DNA of 6,683 nucleotides from Anaerolineaceae bacterium (lineage in GTDB: Bacteria > Chloroflexota > Anaerolineae > 4572-78): NCBI GenBank assembly GCA_024762375.1, contig JANTHQ010000107.1:1-6683 (forward strand). Reading direction: 5' to 3'. Numbering within the stretch: the stretch's first letter is position 1; every line of letters starts with the position of its first letter. Positions 1-5,807 of this stretch are shown piece after piece. Below the pieces are notes generated by a model that saw only the letters and a list, made by a program, of their open reading frames with translations, ran no database searches and had not been told where the DNA came from. The translations under genes were made by a program, and so were the position numbers.

Positions 1-279
1 GAATATATGGTGCAGCTGGTGCATGCCACTCGCGAGCATCCCGCGGTGGATTTGGGCGCGAGTCCGCGCGGCAGTATGGCGCTGTACCGCACATCGCAGG
101 CGCTGGCGGCAATGCGCGGGCGGTCATTCGTTTTGCCCGATGACGTGAAATATCTCGCGCCATTTGTGCTCACCCACCGGCTGGTCATCAGCCCGCAAAC
201 GCGATTGCGCGGGCGCACGCCGGAAACCGTGCTGGCAGAAATTGTGGAATCCGTCCCCGTGCCGGTGGAGCATTTATAG
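1..279 (+). CDS. MoxR-family AAA+ ATPase, C-terminal end (partial)
   Basis: This is an open frame from the window edge to a TAG stop at 277-279, giving the last 92 residues of a protein whose start lies outside. The residues match the C-terminal helical lid domain of MoxR AAA+ ATPases: a Tyr-Met-Val-x-Leu-Val-x-Ala-Thr-Arg opening, then LGASPRGS (about residues 18-25, the sensor-2 arginine region), a helix rich in Ala/Leu, a PDDVKYLAP motif (about 47-55) and the usual SVPVP near the end. MoxR proteins use ATP to remodel or activate partner proteins, often von Willebrand-type metal-binding proteins encoded next to them. The Walker A and B motifs would be upstream of the window and cannot be checked. 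The next gene on the same strand starts 73 bp downstream and is a bactofilin, not a typical MoxR partner. The family call is confident; the substrate is unknown. Confidence 0.9.
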   Translation, partial: EYMVQLVHATREHPAVDLGASPRGSMALYRTSQALAAMRGRSFVLPDDVKYLAPFVLTHRLVISPQTRLRGRTPETVLAEIVESVPVPVEHL

Positions 280-305
280 AGAGTGAGCGGGTTAGATTTG
301 CTGCT

Positions 306-332
306 CTGCAACCCTGTTATCCTGCAACCTTG
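306..332 (+). repeat. Short direct repeat upstream of bactofilin
   Basis: An 11-bp unit, CTGCAACC followed by any base and TG, occurs at 306-316 and again at 322-332 with one mismatch, a 16-bp offset. It fills much of the 73-bp gap between the MoxR stop and the bactofilin start. It could be a regulator site, but a chance duplication is equally possible. I found no convincing -35/-10 pair in this gap, so the bactofilin may be co-transcribed with moxR. Confidence 0.35.
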
Positions 333-352
333 AATTGAACCTCGGAGAGATT

Positions 353-742
353 ATGTTCAGCATTTTCAAATCGAAAAAGATACCGTTTGATAAAATTGAA
401 ACCGTTATTGGCGAAAATACCAGTTTTGCCGGGCATTTAAAATGTGATGGCAACGTCCGCATTGACGGGATGTTTGAAGATGGCACAATCGAAGTGGTGG
501 GCAATGTGCTGGTATCGGAAACCGGGCGAGTGTCCGCCAAAATTATCGCCGAAAATGTATCGGTCGCGGGAGAAGTGAGCGGGGAAATTCACGCTTACGG
601 GCGGCTGGAAATTATCGGTGACGGCCGCGTGAGCGGCGATGTGCGCGTCGCCAATTTCTATAAAGATGAAACGGCGACGCTGGAGGGGAATCTTTCTATG
701 GGAGAGACGGGGGACGAAACACAAGTTTCGGATGGTGAGTAA
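353..742 (+). CDS. Bactofilin (polymer-forming cytoskeletal protein)
   Basis: A 129-residue protein consisting almost entirely of one bactofilin domain (old name DUF583). After a short basic tail (residues 1-13, with Lys at 7, 9 and 10) comes the family opening KIETVIGENTSF, then repeating beta-helix rungs such as GNVRIDG, EVVGNVLVSETGRV, AENVSVAGEVSGEI and GRLEIIGDGRVSGDV. The C-terminal tail (about 115-129) is acidic. Bactofilins self-assemble without nucleotide into filaments at the inner membrane and position cell-wall or polarity factors. The ATG at 353 is preferred to an in-frame TTG at 335, because GGAGAGA at 344-350 is placed correctly for it and falls inside the longer reading. The gene follows moxR on the same strand and faces the YtxH-like gene tail to tail. 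The family is clear; the specific cellular role is not. Confidence 0.92.
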   Translation: MFSIFKSKKIPFDKIETVIGENTSFAGHLKCDGNVRIDGMFEDGTIEVVGNVLVSETGRVSAKIIAENVSVAGEVSGEIHAYGRLEIIGDGRVSGDVRVANFYKDETATLEGNLSMGETGDETQVSDGE

Positions 743-789
743 CGGGTCACACTCGCAAATTTGCTCATGTGCTCATTCGCCCATTCGAC
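743..789. repeat. Convergent gap with palindrome and octamer tandem repeat
   Basis: The 47 bp between the stops of the bactofilin and the YtxH-like gene hold a perfect 10-bp palindrome, GCAAATTTGC (755-764). It runs into a degenerate 8-bp tandem series: GCTCATGT (763-770), GCTCATTC (771-778) and GCCCATTC (779-786). There is no GC-rich hairpin with a T-run on either strand, so no intrinsic terminator is called for either gene. Confidence 0.5.
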
Positions 790-1110
790 TCAGCTTCTCA
801 CTTTCGCCAGCAGGGTATCAATTTGAGCGCGGGCTTCTTCGGTGGTCATCTTGCCCTGTGCCACCAAATCATCGGCGACGGCTTGCAGTTGAGCCACCCA
901 CGTGTCGGTTGCACCGCGAATGCGGCTGCTGAACTCGTCGCTTTCGGCGACCATCCGGTCTCTCAGCGCCGTGCTCTGGCTGCGGATGCGCTCGCGAGTT
1001 TCTTCGCCGGAATAGGGTGTGTACAGTGCTGCCAGCAGCATCCCCACGGCGGTTCCCAATGCTGTTCCCAATAAAAACGCAATCAGCGTGTTATATTTAT
1101 TTTCTCTCAT
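790..1110 (-). CDS. YtxH-like small membrane protein
   Basis: A 106-residue protein with one N-terminal membrane segment (about residues 8-30) rich in Gly/Ala (GTALGTAVGMLLAALY). It is followed directly by a TPYSGEETRERI motif and a long charged, probably coiled-coil helix to the C-terminus. The small-residue membrane helix followed by (A)P-x-SGEETR is the hallmark of the YtxH family (sometimes annotated as gas-vesicle-like or general stress proteins). The biochemical role of the family is not established. The ATG at 1110 is supported by GGAGG (complement of 1116-1120), five bases upstream. The gene lies 89 bp downstream of pit on the same strand and has its own possible promoter, so it may belong to the phosphate cluster or be independent. 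It shows no enzyme motif. An alternative label would simply be a membrane-anchored coiled-coil protein. Confidence 0.8.
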   Translation of the reverse strand: MRENKYNTLIAFLLGTALGTAVGMLLAALYTPYSGEETRERIRSQSTALRDRMVAESDEFSSRIRGATDTWVAQLQAVADDLVAQGKMTTEEARAQIDTLLAKVRS

Positions 1111-1143
1111 TTGTGCCTCCGAGTGTACAGGTTTGCTGCCGGT

Positions 1144-1172
1144 ATTGTACCGCCATCACCCATTTTTGGCGA
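1144..1172 (-). promoter_or_regulatory. Possible sigma70-like promoter for the YtxH-like gene
   Basis: On the minus strand, a TACAAT -10 box (complement of 1144-1149, 5 of 6 consensus) lies 17 bp after TCGCCA (complement of 1167-1172, 4 of 6). The -10 is embedded in a small dyad, CGGTA-TTG-TACCG (1140-1152). A second short inverted repeat, CGCCA/TGGCG (1151-1155 and 1167-1171), overlaps the -35. The leader to the ATG at 1110 would be about 26 bases. Confidence 0.4.
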
Positions 1173-1199
1173 AAAGATGCGTGAAGCGTGTCGTGCCGG

Positions 1200-2195
1200 T
1201 TACATCTTCACCAGTGCCTGAATCGGCAGGTAGATGAGCGCTGCCATCAATGCGGTGGCGGGAATGGTGAGCACCCACGCGACCAAAATATCGTACATAA
1301 CGCCCCAGCGCACCTGCGATTTCCGCTCGGCAGCGCCAACCCCCACAATTGCCGTGCTGACCACCTGTGTGGTGCTGACCGGCCCCCCCAGCAGTGATGC
1401 GGTCAAAATGACAATCCCCGATGTGAGTTGCGATGTGAAACTGTGGATGGGACGGATGCGGTAGAATTTTCCACCCAGGGTATGGATGATGCGCCAGCCG
1501 CCGGTTGCCATGCCCAGCGCCATCGAAGCGGCACTGATAGCCACCACCCACACCGGAATGGTGAATGTGTCTTGATAGCCCATCACCACCATCCCCATGG
1601 CAATCATCCCCATCGTTTTTTGAGCATCGTTGCCGCCGTGGCTCAATGCCAGTGCAATGGCAGTGGGCACTTGAATGCGTTTAAAAAAAATATTCGCTTT
1701 GGGCGTTGCGCCTCGTGCCAGCCACAGCGTTACTTTTAGCAGTATCATTCCCAAAAAGAATCCGATGATGGGCGAGGTGAAAAGCGCAATACTGATGGTG
1801 AGAATCCCTTTTTCCTGCAGAACATCCATCCCGCTGCCAATGATGACCGCGCCGATGATACCGCCAAACAGCGCGTGCGATGAACTGGACGGAATGCCGA
1901 AATACCACGTGATGAGATTCCAGATGCTGGCGCTGACCAGCGCGGTCATCACCACCGCAATGGTGATGGCTTGCGGCGCGGCAACGTCGGAACCGATGGT
2001 TTTTGCGACCGCACTGCCCAACAGAAACGGCCCCAAAAATTCCGAAACAGCCACGATGGTCAAGGCCATTCGGGCAGAAATAGCGCGCGATGAAATCATT
2101 GTGGCAACGATATTTGCGCTATCGTGAAAACCGTTCAGAAAACCGAACAGCAGTGCGAGAAATAAAAATATGCCAAATAAGATGGGTGTGGTCAT
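1200..2195 (-). CDS. pit: PiT-family inorganic phosphate transporter
   Basis: A 331-residue polytopic membrane protein of the PiT (PF01384) family, which moves inorganic phosphate with a coupling cation. It has the internal duplication typical of the family. The first half carries GFHDSAN (residues 22-28) and GIPSSSSHALFGG (100-112). The second carries HGGNDAQKT (186-194) and GGPVSTTQVVSTAIVGVG (270-287). Hydrophobic segments fill most of the chain, with a basic cytoplasmic-type stretch at about 160-175. The usual His after PVSTT is Gln (277) here. The length is at the short end for the family. The ATG at 2195 is chosen because GGAG (complement of 2201-2204) sits five bases upstream; a longer in-frame ATG at 2231 has no RBS and lies inside the promoter. 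No PhoU/DUF47 partner, often adjacent to bacterial PiT genes, is present. Instead ppx lies directly upstream, which fits handling of phosphate released from polyphosphate. The family is certain; direction and coupling ion are not. Confidence 0.93.
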   Translation of the reverse strand: MTTPILFGIFLFLALLFGFLNGFHDSANIVATMISSRAISARMALTIVAVSEFLGPFLLGSAVAKTIGSDVAAPQAITIAVVMTALVSASIWNLITWYFGIPSSSSHALFGGIIGAVIIGSGMDVLQEKGILTISIALFTSPIIGFFLGMILLKVTLWLARGATPKANIFFKRIQVPTAIALALSHGGNDAQKTMGMIAMGMVVMGYQDTFTIPVWVVAISAASMALGMATGGWRIIHTLGGKFYRIRPIHSFTSQLTSGIVILTASLLGGPVSTTQVVSTAIVGVGAAERKSQVRWGVMYDILVAWVLTIPATALMAALIYLPIQALVKM

Positions 2196-2200
2196 TGATG

Positions 2201-2204
2201 CTCC
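2201..2204 (-). promoter_or_regulatory. RBS deciding the pit start
   Basis: GGAG on the minus strand lies five bases before the ATG at 2195 and supports this start over the upstream ATG at 2231, which has no Shine-Dalgarno sequence. Confidence 0.75.
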
Positions 2205-2211
2205 GATGCTG

Positions 2212-2239
2212 ATTATTTTTGTATGGCGCATTGTGTAAA
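2212..2239 (-). promoter_or_regulatory. Candidate promoter for pit
   Basis: On the minus strand, TTTACA (complement of 2234-2239, 5 of 6 to TTGACA) is followed after 16 bp by AATAAT (complement of 2212-2217, 5 of 6 to TATAAT). This would give a very short leader ending at the GGAG of pit. The -35 lies inside one arm of the inverted repeat at 2227-2266, so a protein bound there could block or help this promoter. It would allow pit to be expressed separately from ppx. Confidence 0.5.
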
Positions 2240-2266
2240 ATGGCGAAATGTGTTTTACGCAATACG
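2227..2266. repeat. 14-bp imperfect inverted repeat in the ppx-pit gap
   Basis: CGCATTGTGTAAAA (2227-2240) faces TTTTACGCAATACG (2253-2266) across 12 bp; 12 of 14 positions are complementary. In the minus-strand transcript one of the two differences becomes a G-U pair, so an RNA stem is also possible. No T-run follows, so it is not a standard intrinsic terminator. Its overlap with the pit -35 suggests an operator. Confidence 0.6.
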
Positions 2267-2272
2267 GATCGG

Positions 2273-3829
2273 TTATAACTTTTCAACAACAATATCGGTG
2301 GGCGCGGCAGTGCTTTCGAGCACAACGCTCCGCCCGAACGCCGTTTCGATGAGTGACACCGCGCCGCGTTCCGTGCCCCACAGTTCTACCGCCGGGTATT
2401 CATCGGCGATGAGCGTGAGATAGAGCGTGCTGTCATTCCACCGAATGGTGATATCGTCTACCGTGGCGTTCCGCCCGCGCTCCAGATATTCCGCCAGCCG
2501 CAAAATGGCTGATAATCGCAACAGCCGGTCGAGATCATCTTCTCGCAGCAACGATTCAAACTCCAGCGGTGAAGGTTGCCCTTTGCGATGATAGCGAACC
2601 AGCAGGGCAATCAGCGCAATTTCTCGCGGGGTGAAGCCGGGTAAACCGCTGTTGGTTATGAGCGTTTGCGAGTGGCGGTGATGGTCGTTATAGCTGATGA
2701 TTGTGCCCAAATCGTGCAGCATCGCCGCCGCATCGAGCAATTCCCGTTCCGCATCGCCGTAGCCGTGCAATGGCGCGAGCTGCTCAAATGCACGCCCAGC
2801 CAGATATCGCACGTGATTGACGTGGTTTTTCTGGTAGTGATACACCCGCGCCATATTCAGCACGCTGAACCGTCGAATATCCGCGATGACCGGGTAGGCA
2901 AGATGGTCCCAAAAACCTTCCAAAAAGAGCCCTTCGCGCAATCCATTCACCGAAACTGTGAACGAGTCTGCGCCCAGCCGTTCCATCACCGATTGCGCCA
3001 CCAGCGCACCCGCCACGATGATATCGGCGCGGTCGGCTTTTAACCCGCGAATTTTCCGCCGTTTGTTGAGCGGCAGTGCGCGCAGCAATTCTATCTGCTC
3101 ATCCAGTGTTTTGCGAGAAATGGTGTAACCATGCAGCGTGTTCAGCGGGTAGTTTTTCGCAGCGGCATCCATTTTTGCCAAATTGCGAACAGTGCCCCCC
3201 AGCGCGACCAATTCTGTGCTTTTGGCAGTTGCCGATGGCAGCGTGTCCAACCGGGCATCAATTTCGGCGCGGATGGCAGAAATCTCTTTGGCGGTGGGCG
3301 GGTCGTGTTTGATGAATTTTTCAGTGAGCGCCAACGAGCCGAGCGGCACGGCATCACCATTTTTGAACTGCCGGTTTTCCACCAAACTGAGTTGCGCGCT
3401 GCCGCCGCCAATGTCGAGCACGTGCCCGTTTACCATCGGCACTTCATTCAGCGCGCCGAGCGTGCCGTAAAAGGCTTCTTCTTTTCCCGACAGAATGCGC
3501 AACGAAAGCCCGATGGTATTTTCGACTTCATCCACAAACGCAGCGCCATTTTTCGCTTCTCGGACGGCGCTGGTGGCGGTGGCGATAATTTTATCGACCC
3601 GGCTGGCACTGCAAAAGCGTTTAAAAAGCCGCAGCGTGAAGAGCGCCCGCGCGATGGCATCTTCACTCAACCCGGCAGGCGATATTCCCTGCCGCAGGCG
3701 CACCACTTCACGGATTTCATCTTCCAGCCGGAAAGAATAGCCGTACACCGTGTTGATGACGACCAGCCGAGCGGTATTCGACCCCATGTCGATGATGGCG
3801 ATGCGCTGTGGCGATTGATTGGCGGGCAT
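2273..3829 (-). CDS. ppx: Ppx/GppA-type exopolyphosphatase
   Basis: A 518-residue protein, close to E. coli Ppx in length (513). Enzymes of this family release orthophosphate from the ends of polyphosphate chains, or hydrolyse pppGpp to ppGpp; they work in the cytoplasm. Domains in order: an ASKHA-fold Ppx/GppA domain (about 8-305) and a C-terminal HD-type helical domain (about 320-515). Visible motifs are IDMGSNTARLVV (13-24, first phosphate loop), SGKEEA (114-119, with Glu118 matching the catalytic Glu121 of E. coli Ppx by eye), DIGGGSAQL (139-147, second phosphate loop), ALGGTVRNL (209-217), GLREG (296-300), LHDLG (371-375), HHRHS (383-387) and RYHRKG (412-417). The ATG at 3829 has AGAAGG (complement of 3835-3840). 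It starts 32 bp after the CYTH-HTH-CHAD stop, pointing to co-transcription; a longer reading to 3898 would overlap that gene. Having the long HD-containing form favours Ppx over a short GppA-like enzyme, but the sequence alone does not separate the two activities. Confidence 0.93.
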   Translation of the reverse strand: MPANQSPQRIAIIDMGSNTARLVVINTVYGYSFRLEDEIREVVRLRQGISPAGLSEDAIARALFTLRLFKRFCSASRVDKIIATATSAVREAKNGAAFVDEVENTIGLSLRILSGKEEAFYGTLGALNEVPMVNGHVLDIGGGSAQLSLVENRQFKNGDAVPLGSLALTEKFIKHDPPTAKEISAIRAEIDARLDTLPSATAKSTELVALGGTVRNLAKMDAAAKNYPLNTLHGYTISRKTLDEQIELLRALPLNKRRKIRGLKADRADIIVAGALVAQSVMERLGADSFTVSVNGLREGLFLEGFWDHLAYPVIADIRRFSVLNMARVYHYQKNHVNHVRYLAGRAFEQLAPLHGYGDAERELLDAAAMLHDLGTIISYNDHHRHSQTLITNSGLPGFTPREIALIALLVRYHRKGQPSPLEFESLLREDDLDRLLRLSAILRLAEYLERGRNATVDDITIRWNDSTLYLTLIADEYPAVELWGTERGAVSLIETAFGRSVVLESTAAPTDIVVEKL

Positions 3830-3834
3830 TTCAT

Positions 3835-3840
3835 CCTTCT
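3835..3840 (-). promoter_or_regulatory. RBS deciding the ppx start
   Basis: AGAAGG on the minus strand lies five bases before the ATG at 3829. The gap also contains a perfect 10-bp AT-rich palindrome, GTAAATTTAC (3847-3856), just after the upstream stop codon. Confidence 0.65.
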
Positions 3841-3861
3841 TTTTGAGTAAATTTACGGATT

Positions 3862-5676
3862 TTACAACCGTTTCACCACGTTGGCGACAGTTTGCCAATA
3901 ATTTTTGGCGTTAAATTTTGCCAAAAGTTGGATGACTTTCGTTTGCAATTGCGAAATTTCCGCCGCGATGGTGGCAGAGTATGCCGCGACGGTGGTCGCG
4001 TCGGTTGGCGGCGATGCGGCCGGTTCTGCATCTGCCGGCGCATCCCAAACGCCGAACGCCAAATAGCGGTGCAATCCGGCGGCAATGCTCTGGCGATGGT
4101 ACAGTTCGTCAAGATTTTCAGCGAGTGTGAGTGGCAATTTTGCCAAACGGTTTTTGCTTTTGCCCAATACATCGCCGAATACAGACAAGCACACGGCATA
4201 ATTGTTCAGCCGCGCCAGCGCCGCCTCGGTTGCCGCCGGTGATGGCGCAGACTCGGCGGAGGCTGCCCCCAGTGCTGTCGCCAGATAGCGGTAAAGGTAT
4301 GCCGGGAAAATACGCCGTGTTTCGGCGGAATGTGGCGACTGCGCCGGGTCGGCAAGCTGCAATCCGGTTGAAAAATCTTCCAGCCATTGCCGGAATGAAT
4401 CACTGTCCAGAAAATCATTGAGTGCATCGGTGGCTATTTGCTGGTGATTGAGCCACTGTTGCCGCAAATTGCTCAGCGAAAGAGAGCTGGCGCCGTGCAG
4501 AAATGTTTCGGCGTGCTGCTGCCACAGCATCGTGCGGCGCAAATCTTCCAGCAGTGTTGCCAATTTTTCGGGCAACGATGTATCGGGCGGCGCGGCCGAT
4601 GAAAAATCGGCCCATAATGCTTCAATGGCGATGAGCAAACCTCGGACAGCGTTCAGCATCGCAGAAACATCATCCACCCGGTGTCCCAGTCGGGCGGCCA
4701 GTTCGTGGTACACCATCAACTGACGCTGTTGCCACAAAATCCGGCGGGCACTGATGGCGATGGGCGCTTGTCCGAGAATGGCCAGTTTCGGTGGCGGCGC
4801 AGGATACAGCGCTTTTTCCAGAATTCGGTCCGGGAAAATGCCCACGCCCGCTTTGCCGAATTCGCTGCGCCAGTGACGAACCTGCCGCTCGGAAAGGTCG
4901 GCGCGTTCGGCGGCGACGATGCCGGAGATGCCTTCATCAATGGCCAGCAGGGCTTGCGCCCGGCGGCTGTAGGTGTCGGTGCGGGCATTTACGGCGGTGA
5001 TACTGCTCAGCACCGCACGCTCGGCAGGCGAGAGGATGCGATTGGTTTTGCGCGGCGCATCAAATTGAGCCAGTGCCCGTTCAAATTTGGAACGCGGTTC
5101 GGGAAGGAGGAAGAAATTTTCTTGCAGAAAAGCCACAATTTTGCGCAGGTCGTCTTCTGTGCCGTCGGCTTTGAGTTCCGCTTCCATTTCGAAGAATGTT
5201 GTTTCTGTGCCGTTGATGGTCAGCCGCACTTCATCCAAACTCATTTCGGCGACGATGCGGTTGGCATCTGCCAAGCGGTGGGTAATTCGTTTTTGAGACA
5301 GGCAGAAGAGCAAATTGAGCGTTGCGCTGCCGAGCATTTGTTGCAATTGGGCATAAACCTGGCTCTGTTTCCACGTTTCGGGCGCTTGGTCTGCCAATTG
5401 TGGAACCACTTTGGTTTCCAGTTCTTCCCGGCGATGGATGGCGCCATCAGCGCCACCCAGCCCTTTCAGCGAGATAACCCAGTCACCGTCGTCTTGCCGT
5501 CGGCGGCGCAGGGCATACCCGTTGGCGAAAATACGGCGGTCTACTGTGTCGAGATAGCAGTCTTGCAGGTGCTTGGTTTTGCCGGGCAGCACCGAAAAGC
5601 CTGCGATTTGTTGTAACGCATCCAAATGCGCCAGCATCTTTGCGTTTGGCACATTAAATTTCGCTTCAATCTCCAT
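3862..5676 (-). CDS. CYTH-HTH-CHAD fusion protein
   Basis: A 604-residue protein of three parts. Residues 1-205 are a CYTH (triphosphate tunnel metalloenzyme) domain that looks complete: EIEAK (2-6, the ExExK metal/substrate signature), YLDT (41-44), ALRRRR (55-60), Lys71, Arg82/Arg83, Arg130, SLDE (146-149), EMEAE (163-167) and SKFER (196-200). Residues about 215-280 are a helix-turn-helix unit with SRRAQALLAIDEG (237-249) followed by LSERQVRHWRSEF (261-273), a pattern resembling IS630-type transposase HTHs. Residues about 305-545 are all-helical and placed as a CHAD domain, but lack the usual His/Arg/Lys signatures. A Pro/Ala linker (546-562) and an amphipathic helix (565-604) end the protein. 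CYTH domains bind or hydrolyse tripolyphosphate-like substrates; CHAD domains bind polyphosphate. The ATG at 5676 is preferred over an upstream in-frame start at 5745, because AGGGAGAG (complement of 5683-5690) precedes it and the promoter lies beyond. It appears to be the first gene of the ppx-pit cluster. Catalysis or sensing is undecided. Confidence 0.88.
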   Translation of the reverse strand: MEIEAKFNVPNAKMLAHLDALQQIAGFSVLPGKTKHLQDCYLDTVDRRIFANGYALRRRRQDDGDWVISLKGLGGADGAIHRREELETKVVPQLADQAPETWKQSQVYAQLQQMLGSATLNLLFCLSQKRITHRLADANRIVAEMSLDEVRLTINGTETTFFEMEAELKADGTEDDLRKIVAFLQENFFLLPEPRSKFERALAQFDAPRKTNRILSPAERAVLSSITAVNARTDTYSRRAQALLAIDEGISGIVAAERADLSERQVRHWRSEFGKAGVGIFPDRILEKALYPAPPPKLAILGQAPIAISARRILWQQRQLMVYHELAARLGHRVDDVSAMLNAVRGLLIAIEALWADFSSAAPPDTSLPEKLATLLEDLRRTMLWQQHAETFLHGASSLSLSNLRQQWLNHQQIATDALNDFLDSDSFRQWLEDFSTGLQLADPAQSPHSAETRRIFPAYLYRYLATALGAASAESAPSPAATEAALARLNNYAVCLSVFGDVLGKSKNRLAKLPLTLAENLDELYHRQSIAAGLHRYLAFGVWDAPADAEPAASPPTDATTVAAYSATIAAEISQLQTKVIQLLAKFNAKNYWQTVANVVKRL

Positions 5677-5697
5677 AATTTGCTCTCCCTTGCGAAA

Positions 5698-5726
5698 ATT
5701 ATACTGACTGTTGGCGAACCGAGCAA
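5698..5726 (-). promoter_or_regulatory. Sigma70-like promoter of the polyphosphate cluster
   Basis: On the minus strand, TTGCTC (complement of 5721-5726) and a perfect TATAAT (complement of 5698-5703) are separated by exactly 17 bp. Transcription would start near 5691, giving a leader of about 15 bases that begins almost at the AGGGAGAG ribosome-binding site. This is the likely main promoter for the CYTH-HTH-CHAD, ppx and possibly pit genes. Confidence 0.7.
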
Positions 5727-5747
5727 GCGACACGTGGTTGCTCATTC

Positions 5748-5776
5748 TTGACTATTTTTGTGATACGAAGTATTGT
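5748..5776 (+). promoter_or_regulatory. Sigma70-like promoter of the glycosyltransferase
   Basis: TTGACT (5748-5753, 5 of 6 to consensus) and TATTGT (5771-5776, 4 of 6) are separated by 17 bp. The start of transcription would be near 5783, about 25 bases before the ATG at 5808. The TTG of the -35 also opens a longer in-frame reading of the gene, which is therefore unlikely to be translated. Confidence 0.6.
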
Positions 5777-5807
5777 AGTGCCGAATTTCTTCCGGGTAGG
5801 TGTACGA

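Larger units (their letters stand above)
5677..5807. promoter_or_regulatory. Divergent control region with dyad GAGCAA-N11-TTGCTC
   Basis: These 131 bp separate the start of the CYTH-HTH-CHAD gene (leftward) from the glycosyltransferase (rightward). GAGCAA (5721-5726) and TTGCTC (5738-5743) form a perfect 6-bp inverted repeat with an 11-bp spacer that includes the palindrome CACGTG (5731-5736). A further TTGCTC lies at 5680-5685 over the leftward RBS. The dyad covers the leftward -35 and ends four bases before the rightward -35, so one bound protein could affect both promoters. Confidence 0.5.

Noticed and set aside
1111..1199. Intrinsic terminator after pit
   Set aside because: The short inverted repeats here are only 5 bp and are not followed by a T-run in the transcript direction.
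1683..1690. T8 run in pit (A8 on the + strand) as a programmed frameshift site
   Set aside because: The run is followed by AAAC but the heptamer is not in the reading frame needed for -1 slippage, and the frame continues normally through conserved residues on both sides.
2196..2231. Upstream in-frame ATG (2231) for pit
   Set aside because: It has no Shine-Dalgarno sequence, falls between the -35 and -10 of the likely promoter, and adds 12 residues not expected in the family.
2196..2272. Pho box upstream of pit
   Set aside because: I looked for CTGTCAT-like direct repeats at 11-bp spacing and found none; the inverted repeat present is a different pattern.
3131..3850. 239-codon open frame on the + strand
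   Set aside because: It is antisense to the strongly conserved ppx gene, with no RBS and no recognisable domain.
3830..3898. Longer ppx start overlapping the upstream gene
   Set aside because: The added 23 residues do not resemble the Ppx N-terminus, and the start at 3829 has a good RBS and the usual distance to the first phosphate loop.
4681..5616. 311-codon open frame on the + strand
   Set aside because: It lies wholly antisense to the CYTH-HTH-CHAD gene, starts with GTG without an RBS, and its translation shows no family pattern. It is a by-product of the codon use of the real gene.
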